From contig JADJLB010000010.1 of assembly GCA_016705685.1 (NCBI GenBank), positions 750,236 to 814,235 on the forward strand: DNA of 64,000 nt, read 5' to 3'. The notes beneath the pieces were generated by a model. It worked only from the letters and a program-made list of their open reading frames with translations. It searched no databases and was not told the origin of the DNA. How positions within the stretch are numbered: the stretch's first letter is position 1; each line of letters begins with the position of its first letter. Source of the stretch: Propionivibrio sp. Lineage in GTDB: Bacteria > Pseudomonadota > Gammaproteobacteria > Burkholderiales > Rhodocyclaceae. This document shows, one piece after another, positions 46,988-56,169 of this stretch. The position numbers and the translations under genes are program-made.

Positions 46988-48118
46988 TCAGTCCAGGGTC
47001 CGCCGGAAGGTTTTCAGGCCCAGTGCCAGCACGACGCCCATGAACAAGAGGATCGGCCAGACCTGATCCCACAGCATGTTCACGCCGTTGCCCTTGAGCA
47101 TGATGCCGCGCACGAGCACCAGAAAGTGCGTGAGCGGGAGCACATTCCCGACGACCTGCGCCCATTCCGGCATGCCGCGGAAGGGAAACATGAAACCCGA
47201 GAGCAGCATCGACGGAAGAAAGAAAAAGAAGGTCATCTGCATGGCCTGGAGCTGGTTTCGCGCGATCGAGCTGAAGGTAATGCCGAGGGTCAGGTTGGCG
47301 CAGATGAACAGCAGCACCACGCCATATAGCAGCAGCAGATTGCCGTACATCGGCACGTTGAACACCCAGCGCGCGGCCAGCAAGACGAGCGTCACCTGAA
47401 TCAGGCCGATGAGAATATACGGAACGATCTTTCCGGTCATCACCTCGACCGGCGTCGCCGGCGTCGCCAGCAGGTTTTCGAAGGTTCCCCGCTCGCGCTC
47501 CCGGGTCATCGCCAGGCCGGTCATCAATACCATCGTCATCGTCAGGATCACGCCGAGCAGACCCGGCACCACGTTGTAAGCGGTTATGCCTTCCGGGTTA
47601 TAACGTCGGTGCACGCGGAGTTCGAACGGCGGCGCGGACGGACGGTTCAGCCCCGGCATGTCCTGAGCGAAGACGTCGATACCCAGATGATTCAGCACCG
47701 AAATGGCGCCACCCGTCGCCATCGGATCGGTCGCGTCGGCTTCAACCAGCAGGACGGGGGGTTTGCCGCGCACCAGGTCGCGATTGAAGCCGGGAGGAAA
47801 GGTGACGACAAACTGCACCTTGCTGCGCTCGAGCAAATCGTTCGCTTCGCGCTCATTCACGCTGCCGACTATCTTGAAGTAGTCGCTGTTCCGCATGGCC
47901 GCAACATAGGCGCGCGCAAAGGGGCCGGGATCGGCCATGACAACGGCCGTGGGCAGGTGCTTCGGGTCGGAATTGATGGCGAAGCCGAAGAGCATCAACT
48001 GCATGATCGGAATGCCGATGATCATCCCAAACGTCAGGCGATCGCGTTTGAGCTGGATGAATTCCTTGAGCAGAATGCCGATCCAGCGGCTAAAGGAAAA
48101 CCCGGAAAAACCGTTCAT
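46988..48118 (-). CDS. ABC-2 type transporter permease (YbhR/YbhS-like)
   Basis: A 376-residue ABC-2 permease: an N-terminal helix after RWIGILLKEFIQLKRDRLTFG, a large periplasmic domain (about residues 45-170), then five helices with the TRERERGTFENLLATPATPVEVM motif between helices 2 and 3 and GFMFPFRGMPEWAQVVGNVLPLTHFL near the end. Matches YbhS/YbhR. E. coli has two permease genes; here only one follows the ATPase, so it may work as a homodimer. Start ATG 48118 lies 4 bases beyond the ATPase stop. Last gene of the operon. Confidence 0.92.
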   Translation of the reverse strand: MNGFSGFSFSRWIGILLKEFIQLKRDRLTFGMIIGIPIMQLMLFGFAINSDPKHLPTAVVMADPGPFARAYVAAMRNSDYFKIVGSVNEREANDLLERSKVQFVVTFPPGFNRDLVRGKPPVLLVEADATDPMATGGAISVLNHLGIDVFAQDMPGLNRPSAPPFELRVHRRYNPEGITAYNVVPGLLGVILTMTMVLMTGLAMTRERERGTFENLLATPATPVEVMTGKIVPYILIGLIQVTLVLLAARWVFNVPMYGNLLLLYGVVLLFICANLTLGITFSSIARNQLQAMQMTFFFFLPSMLLSGFMFPFRGMPEWAQVVGNVLPLTHFLVLVRGIMLKGNGVNMLWDQVWPILLFMGVVLALGLKTFRRTLD

Positions 48119-48122
48119 CGCA

Positions 48123-49055
48123 TCATCCCTGGAATTGATCCTGGCTGCCCTGCATGAGGTAGATGAAGGCATCCTCAAGCGAGGGTGGAACGGCAGTCAT
48201 CTTCAGCGGCGTATCGCGCAGACGCGATTTCAGCGTGGCTTCCAGCGCGTCCCGGTCCTTGCCGCTGACATGAAGCGTGGCGCCAAAACTCGCCACCAGA
48301 TCGACGCCGGGCAAGGCCCGCAGCGCCTCGCCCATGCCTTGCAGACCGGTACCGGTGATTTCCCAGGTATGCAGGTGCTGACCGGTCACCACCTCGACGG
48401 CCGTTCCCGAAGCCATCAGCGTGCCGTAGGCGATATACGCCAGCCGGTGGCAACGCTCGGCTTCGTCCATGTAATGGGTCGATACGAGCACGGTAATGCC
48501 GGCGGCAGAGAGGTGGTGAATCTCCTCCCAGAAATCGCGGCGGGCCTTGGGGTCCACGCCGGCGGTCGGTTCGTCGAGCAAAAGCAGTTTTGGGTGATGC
48601 AACAGGCAGGCGGCCAGTGACAGGCGTTGCTTCCAGCCGCCGGAGAGCGTACCCGCCAGTTGCTTGCGCCGGCCGCTCAAACCCAGATCGTCCAGCGCCT
48701 TATCGACGACGGTACTACGGTCCTTCATGCCGAACATGCGGGCGACGAAATCGAGGTTTTCAGCAATCGTGAGATCGTCCCACAACGAAAATCTCTGCGT
48801 CATGTAGCCGACCTGGCGCTTGATCGCAGCGCTCTCGGTGAGCACGTCCAACCCGAGGCAGGTACCGCGTCCGCTGTCCGGCGTCAGCAAACCGCAGAGC
48901 ATGCGGATCGACGTCGTCTTGCCGCTGCCGTTGGGCCCCAGAAAGCCGAAAATCTCCCCTTCCCGCACCTGCAATGCGAGATCCTTGACGACGTGTTTGT
49001 CGCCAAACCGCTTGTTGATTCCGGCGACGTCGATGACCAGCGGAGCGTTGTCCAT
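48123..49055 (-). CDS. ABC-2 type transporter ATP-binding protein (YbhF-like)
   Basis: A 310-residue ATPase: Walker A GFLGPNGSGKTTSIRML (near residues 36-52), YMTQRFSLWDDLTIAENL, signature GTLSGGWKQRLSLAACLLH and Walker B LLLLDEPTAGVDPKARRDFW, H-loop STHYMDEAERC. A C-terminal DrrA-like regulatory extension ends SLEDAFIYLMQG. Unlike E. coli YbhF it has a single nucleotide-binding domain. ATG 49055 overlaps the fusion-protein stop region by one base; the frame is open further upstream but reads through that gene out of frame. Confidence 0.93.
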   Translation of the reverse strand: MDNAPLVIDVAGINKRFGDKHVVKDLALQVREGEIFGFLGPNGSGKTTSIRMLCGLLTPDSGRGTCLGLDVLTESAAIKRQVGYMTQRFSLWDDLTIAENLDFVARMFGMKDRSTVVDKALDDLGLSGRRKQLAGTLSGGWKQRLSLAACLLHHPKLLLLDEPTAGVDPKARRDFWEEIHHLSAAGITVLVSTHYMDEAERCHRLAYIAYGTLMASGTAVEVVTGQHLHTWEITGTGLQGMGEALRALPGVDLVASFGATLHVSGKDRDALEATLKSRLRDTPLKMTAVPPSLEDAFIYLMQGSQDQFQG

Positions 49056-49056
49056 T

Positions 49057-49713
49057 TCAGCGCGGCGCCAGCCGTTCAGCCAATTCGCCGGCTTCGGGCG
49101 CGGTGACCGACTTCTTCTCCACCACCCAGCGTTTCTGCGCCGCGAGGGCGGCGGCGGCCTGCACGTCGGCCTCGGCGCCGCGCACCTCGGCCTTCCGCCC
49201 CAGCGTCGCGCGGTAGCTGGCCAGTTGCTGACGCGCCGCCTCGGTCTGAGCCTGGGACTGCTCATAGGCGCTACGGGCTTCATCGAGCGCGGTTTGCGAA
49301 ACGAACTTCGCCTTGGCCAGCGCTTCCTGCTGCCGCAACCGGGTCTGGGCCAGACGCAAGCCGGCCTGCGCGGCCAGCAGATTGGCTTCGAGCGCAGCAA
49401 TCTCGGGCGGCCGGCGCGGCTCCTTCAGATTCTCCACCTTCTCGCGGGCCGACCCGGCCCGGGCTTCGGCCTCGGCCAGCGCCTGCGCGTCCGGGTCGGT
49501 GGCGACCGCGAATAGTGCCTGACCTGCCGCAACGCGACTGCCGCGCAAGGCATCCAGAGACTTCAGATAACCGGCCTGTGGCGCCGACAGATACAGGTAT
49601 TCGCCCTCCACATAGCCCTGATAGGCCGGCGACGAATTCGGCCCGCAGGCGGCCAGCAGGCTCGCCACAACGGCCCCCGCCAGCAAACGCAAAACGGCAC
49701 GCGAGCGCATCAT
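49057..49713 (-). CDS. HlyD-family membrane fusion lipoprotein, C-terminally truncated
   Basis: A 218-residue periplasmic adaptor of the YbhG type: lipobox LAAC near residue 22, first half of the biotinyl-lipoyl domain (GEYLYLSAPQAGYLKSL, AGQALFAV), and a long helical hairpin (EAEARAGSAREKVEN to ARQQLASYRATL). It then enters the returning lipoyl strand (VTAPEAGELAERLAPR) and stops. Normal homologues continue about 100 residues with the beta-barrel and membrane-proximal domains (GEWV.AGQPV.., VRFFVPE), absent here. The stop coincides with the start of the ATPase gene, so a deletion joined the two. Either the gene is broken or the assembly lost about 300 bases. Confidence 0.85.
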   Translation of the reverse strand: MMRSRAVLRLLAGAVVASLLAACGPNSSPAYQGYVEGEYLYLSAPQAGYLKSLDALRGSRVAAGQALFAVATDPDAQALAEAEARAGSAREKVENLKEPRRPPEIAALEANLLAAQAGLRLAQTRLRQQEALAKAKFVSQTALDEARSAYEQSQAQTEAARQQLASYRATLGRKAEVRGAEADVQAAAALAAQKRWVVEKKSVTAPEAGELAERLAPR

Positions 49714-50276
49714 GGCTTTCTCCCTTTCGCTTGTTCAATGGGCGGCGCCAACAGGCCCAGCATGGCGGCAATTCCCTCGCGAACCTCCCTGGCCGACTGC
49801 GGATTCAGTCGTGCCTGGTGCATGATGGCCAGCCCGACGACAGTGGCATGGAAGAGCAGCACCGCTTCCGGGCCGGACGCCAGACCGGACGTCGCCAGCA
49901 TGACCTGCACCTGGGTACGCACATGCTTGATCAACTTGCGCAAAGGCTTGCGGATGGCCGGGTCGGCATCGGCGGCCACGATCAGACCGATCATGACTCG
50001 CGGCGGCACGCCGCCGATCATGACCTCAGCAAAGGTGTCGGCCAGGGTGGCTTGATCAGGCTTCTCGACCAAGCGCGCCGCAATTTCCTCCATCGTCCGG
50101 GCAATTGTCTGCCCGGCAATGCCAAGCAGCAGATCGGCACGCGTCGGGAAGTAGTAGGTCAAGTGGCTTTGCTTGATGCCCGCCGCCCGGGCCACCTGCG
50201 GCTGCGTCAGCGCAGCAATGCCCTTGTCCTTGAGCAGCATCACGCCCGCTGCGAGAATGGAATCCTTTACGTTCAA
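49710..50276 (-). CDS. TetR family transcriptional regulator
   Basis: A 188-residue TetR-type repressor: HTH in residues 1-55 with LTQPQVARAAGIKQSHLTYYFPTRADLL, followed by an all-helical ligand domain. Gene order TetR-MFP-ATPase-permease mirrors the ybiH(cecR)-ybhGFSR locus, where the regulator controls its own exporter. It overlaps the fusion-protein gene by 4 bases. A palindromic operator candidate lies 44-63 bases upstream of its start, supporting autoregulation. Confidence 0.92.
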   Translation of the reverse strand: MNVKDSILAAGVMLLKDKGIAALTQPQVARAAGIKQSHLTYYFPTRADLLLGIAGQTIARTMEEIAARLVEKPDQATLADTFAEVMIGGVPPRVMIGLIVAADADPAIRKPLRKLIKHVRTQVQVMLATSGLASGPEAVLLFHATVVGLAIMHQARLNPQSAREVREGIAAMLGLLAPPIEQAKGRKP

Positions 50277-50319
50277 ACGACACTCCTGAATCTGACGACC
50301 TGTGCCGTATTATCCGCTG

Positions 50320-50339
50320 ATTTGGTACAACTACCAAAT
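50320..50339. promoter_or_regulatory. Palindromic TetR operator candidate ATTTGGTA-N4-TACCAAAT
   Basis: ATTTGGTA (50320-50327), CAAC, TACCAAAT (50332-50339): a perfect 8-base inverted repeat in the 63-base gap upstream of the TetR gene and directly after the stop of the preceding XRE gene. Size and symmetry fit a TetR dimer site that would repress the whole exporter operon. Confidence 0.6.
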
Positions 50340-51082
50340 TCATTTTCGCCGTAGCTTGATGAACGCGCCGATCTCCCATTCGCGCATCGCCAGCAGCAGC
50401 CCCGTGCCGCGACGTTTGGCCAGCGGCGCCGCCAGGCTTTCTTCGTGAATCTCGGCAAATCTTTGCCGCAGCTTGCGGATTTCGGCCTGCATTTTCGCCA
50501 TGGCCTGTTCGGTCAGCATGGCATGCGAGAAAGCCATGACTTCGTCGCCTCCCGAGAAGTCGCTCTTCAGAAACTCGCCCATCCCCTGGCCGAGAAAGTA
50601 CATGCGGATCGGCCCTTTGGGCCGCCAGTCGAAATCGCGCGCCACGTTGAGGCGGATCCGATTGCCCGGCAGCAGATCGATCAAGCGCAAGCGGTCAAGC
50701 TTGACCAGACGCTGGATGCATTCCGCTTCGCTCAGGGCATAGGTGTCGACGATGTTCCCGATTTCCCACTGGTTTAGCACACAAACCGCGACGAGCAGAA
50801 GCTTGGCATCAGACACCAGTTCCTTTCCTGTGCATCGCTCAGGGTATGCAGACGGCCTTCGCTGGCCGCGGCCTCATGCGTCAGTTCCGCCAGGGTAAAG
50901 CCCAAGAGATGCGCGATTTCTATTACCCTGTCGATGCTGAATCGGCCCAGCGCGAACATGCGTTTCACGCTGGGTTCAGATACGTTCAGCGCCAGCGCCA
51001 AATCACGATAGGTCATCCCTTGTATTTTGAGACGATGCTTGAGGGTTTTCACCAACCGGGCGATTTCGTTCATGGCAGCCAA
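50340..51082 (-). pseudogene. XRE-family transcriptional regulator split by a frameshift
   Basis: Two consecutive frames encode one protein of roughly 247 residues. The first (from 51082) carries a Cro/CI-type HTH (MTYRDLALALNVSEPSVKRMF) and runs to ...TLSDAQE; the second resumes with VSDAKLLLVAVCVLNQWEIG and continues to 50340. The join lies near 50815-50830, where one base appears to be missing: restoring it gives the expected DAQExELVSDAKLLL. The C-terminal part (RLRLIDLLPGNRIRLNVARDFDW) is conserved in this small regulator family. Either a recent inactivating indel or a sequence error; it is the first of many frameshifts from here to the window end. Divergent from the ceramidase-like gene. 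Confidence 0.75.
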
Positions 51083-51201
51083 TGGTTAATAGTATTAGTT
51101 TTTGATACTTGATACATTATATGACAAGCCTTTCGACGTTATAGTTTATCATTTATCGACTTACGTGCAATCTGAGCTCTCCTTCACTGACGAGAGTCCT
51201 T

Positions 51202-52032
51202 ATGAAACCCTGGATCCAGCACCTTCCGCTGATCGTTACCCTGACGCTGTCGGGAGCCGCCATCGTGCACGGCCCGATAGCGCAACTCCCCCGACTATCA
51301 CAACTTTGCCGATCAATCGCTTTTGTTCGGCATACCCCATTTCGCCGATGTCATTTCCAATCTCGGATTCGTCCTGGTTGCCCTGTGGGCCTGGCAAGGC
51401 TGGCCCCATGCACAAGGCACGAGAGCATCGCGAATGGCTGGGCCGGTTACCGGCTGTTTCTGATCGCCCTGTTGCTGACCGGGGTGGGCTCATCGTACTA
51501 CCACCTCGCACCGGACAATGCCCGACTGGTCTGGGATCGACTGCCCATTGCGCTGGCCTGCGGCGGCCTGCTGGCTGGAGTCTGGGGCGATACCCGGAAC
51601 AGAAGCAGCACCGTGCCATCTGTTCTCCTCGCCATCGCCGCCGTGCTCAGCGTGGGCTGGTGGTACGTCACCGAACAGGCCGGCGCGGGCGATCTGCGCC
51701 CTTACCTGTTGCTCCAGGGTCTCCCCCTGCTACTCATTCCGCTGTGGCAGTGGATACATGACCGGCCGCGCGCCGAACGACTGGCCTTCACTTATGCGCT
51801 GGCAATCTATGCTCTGGCCAAACTGGCCGAGCTGGGTGACCACCCGATCGCAAGGGCAACGGGAATGCTGAGCGGGCACACGTTGAAACATCTGCTGGCC
51901 AGCGCCGCTGCCGCGTTCATCGTCGCGGCCCTGATACGGCGAATCCGCCAGGTGCCGCTTGGGGTAAAGTTGCCCCCTACGGCGGCCAGCCATTCGACCT
52001 TTAGCACAATCAACAAAACAACTTCTCACTAA
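51202..52032 (+). CDS. Ceramidase-like membrane protein with two compensating frameshifts
   Basis: A membrane protein of about 276 residues related to alkaline ceramidase/CREST-type hydrolases. The N-terminus is MKPWIQHLPLIVTLTLSG and the C-terminal two thirds has GVGSSYYHLAPDNARLVWDRL and several helices. Between about 51288 and 51430 the open frame is nonsense, but the neighbouring frame reads the missing family block PDYHNFADQSLLFGIPHF, then ADVISNLGFVLVALWAW. So one indel near the CCCCC at 51287-51292 shifts out and a second near 51425 shifts back. The frame stays open only because the two cancel, which is more typical of sequencing error than decay. Substrate unknown. Confidence 0.7.
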   Translation: MKPWIQHLPLIVTLTLSGAAIVHGPIAQLPRLSQLCRSIAFVRHTPFRRCHFQSRIRPGCPVGLARLAPCTRHESIANGWAGYRLFLIALLLTGVGSSYYHLAPDNARLVWDRLPIALACGGLLAGVWGDTRNRSSTVPSVLLAIAAVLSVGWWYVTEQAGAGDLRPYLLLQGLPLLLIPLWQWIHDRPRAERLAFTYALAIYALAKLAELGDHPIARATGMLSGHTLKHLLASAAAAFIVAALIRRIRQVPLGVKLPPTAASHSTFSTINKTTSH

Positions 52033-52051
52033 GAATGACCGGGGAATAATC

Positions 52052-54199
52052 ATGTTCAAGACTCTAGCGCGCCTCGTCTTCAAGGCACTGTTTCGTGTCC
52101 AGGTCAGCGGACAACCCAGCACATTCATCAACCCCAGGACGCTGATCGTCGCCAACCATGAATCCTTCATCGACGGTCTTCTCCTTGGCCTGATGATGCC
52201 GGTCGATGCGGTTTTCGTCGTGCATACGCAAATCGCCAACCGTCCCATGTTTCGTTTCATGCTGCGTTTTGTTCCGCACCTGGCGGTCGATTCAACCAGT
52301 CCGCTGGCGATGAAGCAGATCGTCAAGCTGGTGGAAACCGGGCAGCCTGTCGTGATTTTTCCGGAAGGCCGGATCACCAAGACCGGCTCGCTGATGAAAG
52401 TATATGACGGAGCTGCCTTCGTTGCCGCCAAGACCGGGGCCACCATCGTGCCGGTGCGCATTGACGGCGCCGCGCGCAGCTATTTCCGGCAGGTTGGCCG
52501 GTGTTCACCCGCGCAAGCTATTTCCCAAAGTGACCATTTCGATCCAGCCGCGCCGCCATATTCCCATGCCCGACCTGCCCTCCGCCAAGCTGCGCCGTCG
52601 TCGCGCCGGAGAACTGCTGAGGCAGATCCTGCTCGACATGCTGGTCGCCACACGCCCGCAACGGACCGTGTTTGAAGCCTTTCTGGATGGCAAGGCCACC
52701 TTTGGAGCGCATTACAAGCTGGTGGAGGATGTTCGTCTGGTCGAAGAATCCTACGGTTCCCTGCTCAAGATGGCGCTCGGCATGATGCGCCTGATGTCCC
52801 GCCTGACCGCACCGGGGGAAGTCGTCGGCGTGCTGACGCCCAATGCGGCGCCGACACTGGGCCTGGTGCTCGCGCTATCGGCAGGCAAACGCATCCCTGC
52901 GCTGCTCAACTATACGGCCGGCCCGGATGGCTTGCAGGCCGCCTGCATTGCCGCCGACATCAAGACCGTCATTTCGTCCAGAGGCTTTCTGGAGAAAGCC
53001 CGACTCACGCAGGTCGTCGAGAAACTGTCCGGCATTCGCGTTGTGTATCTCGAAGACCTCAAATCGACGATCGGCTTGAGCGACCGCTTGTGGGTACTCT
53101 GGCATCTTGTTTTCCCCGCAGGGGCCGCGCTGGCGCAGACGCCGGACGATCCGGCGATCGTACTCTTCACTTCGGGATCGGAAGGCAAGCCCAAAGGCGT
53201 TGTCCATTCGCACACCTCGGTACTCTCAAACGTCGCACAGATACGCGCAGTTGCCGATTTCACGCCGCACGACAAGTTCATGATGGCCCTGCCACTGTTC
53301 CATTCGTTTGGTCTGACTTGTGGCGTCCTGCTGCCGCTGGTGTCCGGCTGCAAGGTATTCCTCTACCCGAGCCCCCTCCACTACCGGATCATCCCGGAGA
53401 TCGTCTATGACCGCGACTGCACGGTGCTGTTCGGCACATCGACCTTTCTCGGCAACTACGGCAAATTCGCCCACCAGTACGATTTCGGACGCCTGCGCTA
53501 CGTCGTTGCCGGTGCCGAGAAATTGTCCGAAGACGTCCGCAAGCTGTGGATCGAGAAGTTTGGCATCCGCATTCTGGAGGGTTACGGCGTGACAGAATGC
53601 GCGCCGGTGGTGGCTGTCAACGTGCCGATGGCCTGCCGCATCGGCAGCGTCGGGCAACTCCTGCCCGGCATGGAATACGAACTTGAAGCGGTTCCGGGAT
53701 CGAGCATGGCGGCGCGCTGCACGTGAAGGGACCCAATGTGATGATGGGATACTTTCTCTACGACCAACCCGGCGTCATACAACAACCGCAATCGAAAGGC
53801 CCTGGCTGGTATTCGACCGGCGATATCGTCGAACGCGACGACGACGGGTTCCTGCATATTCGTGGACGCCTGAAACGCTTCGCCAAGATTGCTGGCGAAA
53901 TGGTCTCGCTTGAGGTGGTCGAAAAGCTAGCTGCGCTGGCGGCCCCCGAATTTGCCCACGCCGCATCGACGCGCGCCGACGCCGCCAAGGGCGAAGCGCT
54001 GGTGCTGTTCACGACCGCCCCCGAACTGCGTCGCGAACACTTGTTGGCCGCTGCCAAGACCACCGGGTCTCCCGAGCTGGCCGTGCCACGAGTGATTCAG
54101 AAGGTCGCGGCGATCCCGCTCCTCGGCTCCGGCAAGACCGACTACGTCACCCTGAAGAAGATGTCGGAAACATCGGCCGGCGAAATGACGAACGCCTGA
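52052..54199 (+). pseudogene. aas: Aas-type acyltransferase/acyl-ACP synthetase, two frameshifts
   Basis: Reconstructed protein of about 715 residues that re-acylates lysophospholipids. Part 1 (52052 to about 52495): PlsC domain with NHESFIDGLL (HX4D), VVIFPEGRITKTGSLMK. Part 2 (about 52500 to 53705): ligase domain with FTSGSEGKPKGVVHSH, ALPLFHSFGLTCGVLLPL and EGYGVTECAPVVAVNVP. Part 3 (about 53705 to 54199): GPGWYSTGDIVERDDDGFLHIRGRLKR, FAKIAGEMVSLEVVE and LGSGKTDYVTLKKM. Shifts fall near 52490 (an extra G by comparison) and 53705. All domains are colinear and conserved, so the gene is probably functional in the organism and damaged in this sequence. Followed by an MFS-PlsC gene, recalling the lplT-aas pair. 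Confidence 0.8.
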
Positions 54200-54234
54200 C
54201 ACGACCCAATCGAACGCCTTAAGGAAAACAATTC

Positions 54235-56112
54235 ATGAGTTCGCAATTCGCCCTGCTCAAGACGCGCCGCTACGGTCCTTTCTTCGGAACGCAATTCCTC
54301 GGTGCATTCAACGACAATCTGTTCAAGAATGCGCTGGTCGTTCTGCTGACGTTCCAGACGACGCAATGGACCGCCATGAAACCCGAACTGCTGGCCAATC
54401 TGGCGGCGGGCATATTCATCCTGCCGTTCTTTCTCTCTTCGGCAACCGCCGGGCAACTGGCCGACAAGTTCGACAAGTCGCGACTGGCACGGCTCGTCAA
54501 AGTGCTCGAGATCGTCATCATGCTCATTGCCGGCGTCGGGTTCTGGCTGCATAGCCTGGCTAGCCTGCTCTTCGCCTTGTTTCTGCTCGGCCTGCACTCG
54601 ACCCTGTTCGGCCCGGTGAAATACGCCATCCTGCCGCAGCATCTGCGCGAGGAAGAGTTGGTCGGCGGCAACGCACTGATTGAAGCCGGCACCTTTGTCG
54701 CCATCCTTATCGGCACCTTGTTTGGCGGTCTGCTCGCCGGCATCGAAGGCGGCAAGGCATGGATAACCACCGGCTGCCTGCTGACTGCGGTGCTGGGCTA
54801 TTTGACCAGCCGCGGAATTCCGAAGCTCCGGCGCCGGAACCGACGCTGAAGATCAATCCGAACCCGTTCACCGAAACCTGGCGCAACATCGGCTTCGCGC
54901 GGGAAAACCGCACGGTCTTCCTGTCGATTCTTGGCATTTCATGGTTCTGGCTTTTCGGCGCGCTGCTCCTCGCGCAATTTCCCGCGTATGCCAAAACGTA
55001 CTGGGCGGCACGGAAACGGGCGTCACCCTGCTCCTCGGCACCTTCACGCTCGGCATCGGTTTTGGATCCCTGCTATGCGAGCGCTTGTCGGCAAAGCAAC
55101 TGGAAATCGGCCTGGTGCCCTTCGGGTCCATCGGGCTCACCGTCTTCGGTCTCGATCTGGCTTTCGCCTCGCCGACGACGCTGCCTCCCATTCCCTTGTC
55201 GATCCTTCCTTGCGGCATTCCCAGGGAACGCTACACGTTCTGTTCGACCTTTTCGCGATGGGCCTTTTCGGGGGTTCTTCATCGTCCCGCTCTATGCGCT
55301 GATGCAGATTCGCTCGGACGCGAGCCACCGCGCGCGCATCATCGCCGCGAACAACATCGTCAATGCCCTGTTCATGGTCGTCGAGACGCCGGCGCGGCGG
55401 CCGGGCTGGGGGGTCCAATGGCCTGAGCATTCCGACGCTGTTTGGCGTGGCGGCAATCGGCAACGCCGCTGTGGCGCTGTACATCTACGGCCTGGTGCCG
55501 GAGTTTCTATTCGCTTCATCGTCTGGCTGTTGGTGCACCTCGGTGAGTACCGGCTGGAAAAAGCGACATCGATCGCATCCCCGATAGCGGCCCGGCGGTG
55601 ATCGTCTGCAACCACGTCAGCTTCGTCGATGCGCTGGTGGTGATGGCGGCCTGCCCACGGCCGATCCGTTTCGTCATGGACCACCAGATCTTCAACTGGC
55701 TGATCCTGTCGTTTGTTTTCAGGCCGGGCGCGCCATTCCCATTGCCTCGGCCAAGGACGATCCGGTATTGCTGGAAAGAGCATTCGACGAGGTATCCGCC
55801 GCCGCGCTGGCCGGCGGCGAGCTGGTTGCAATCTTCCCCGAAGGCAAAATCACGTCGGATGGCGAACTTTGTCCGTTCCGTCCGGGGATCAGCCGCATTC
55901 TTGAACGCAATGCGGTGCCGGTGATTCCCGTTGCATTGTCGGGACTATGGGGCAGTATCTTCTCCGAAACGCGACGGCCGGCCACTGGCAATCATGGAAG
56001 GCGCGACCCTTCAGACGGATCGCCATAGCCGTTGGTCAGCCCGTCAACCCTGGTCAGGCAGTCCGGAGGCGCTCAGAAACACCGTGCTGGAGCTGCGCGG
56101 CGCGGAAAATAG
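54235..56112 (+). pseudogene. MFS lysophospholipid transporter (LplT-like) fused to PlsC acyltransferase, many frameshifts
   Basis: The first frame (54235-54849) gives the LplT-like N-terminus: FFGTQFLGAFNDNLFKNAL, FLSSATAGQLADKFDKSRLA and GPVKYAILPQHL. Colinear pieces then alternate among the three frames: PNPFTETWRNIGFARENRT (about 54855), GTETGVTLLLGTFTLGIGFG (about 55000), FFIVPLYALMQIRSDASHRA (about 55275), IPTLFGVAAIGNAAVALYIY (about 55425), then an acyltransferase with IVCNHVSFVDALVV (HX4D), DHQIFNWLILSFVF and AIFPEGKITSDGELCPFRPG, ending near LELRGAEK at about 56112. At least six indels are needed. The MFS-PlsC fusion, next to Aas, would flip and re-acylate lysophospholipids at the inner membrane. 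Start ATG 54235 follows AAGGAAAAC. Confidence 0.7.
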
Positions 56113-56169
56113 ACCTTATACCGCGCCGGCGCCGCCGACTGCGCTGTCGGCGCAGTGTATCCGGGACGC

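Noticed and set aside
46519-47043. 174-codon plus-strand open frame opposite the DJ-1/PfpI gene
   Set aside because: The PfpI nucleophile motif and start are clear on the minus strand; this frame has no support.
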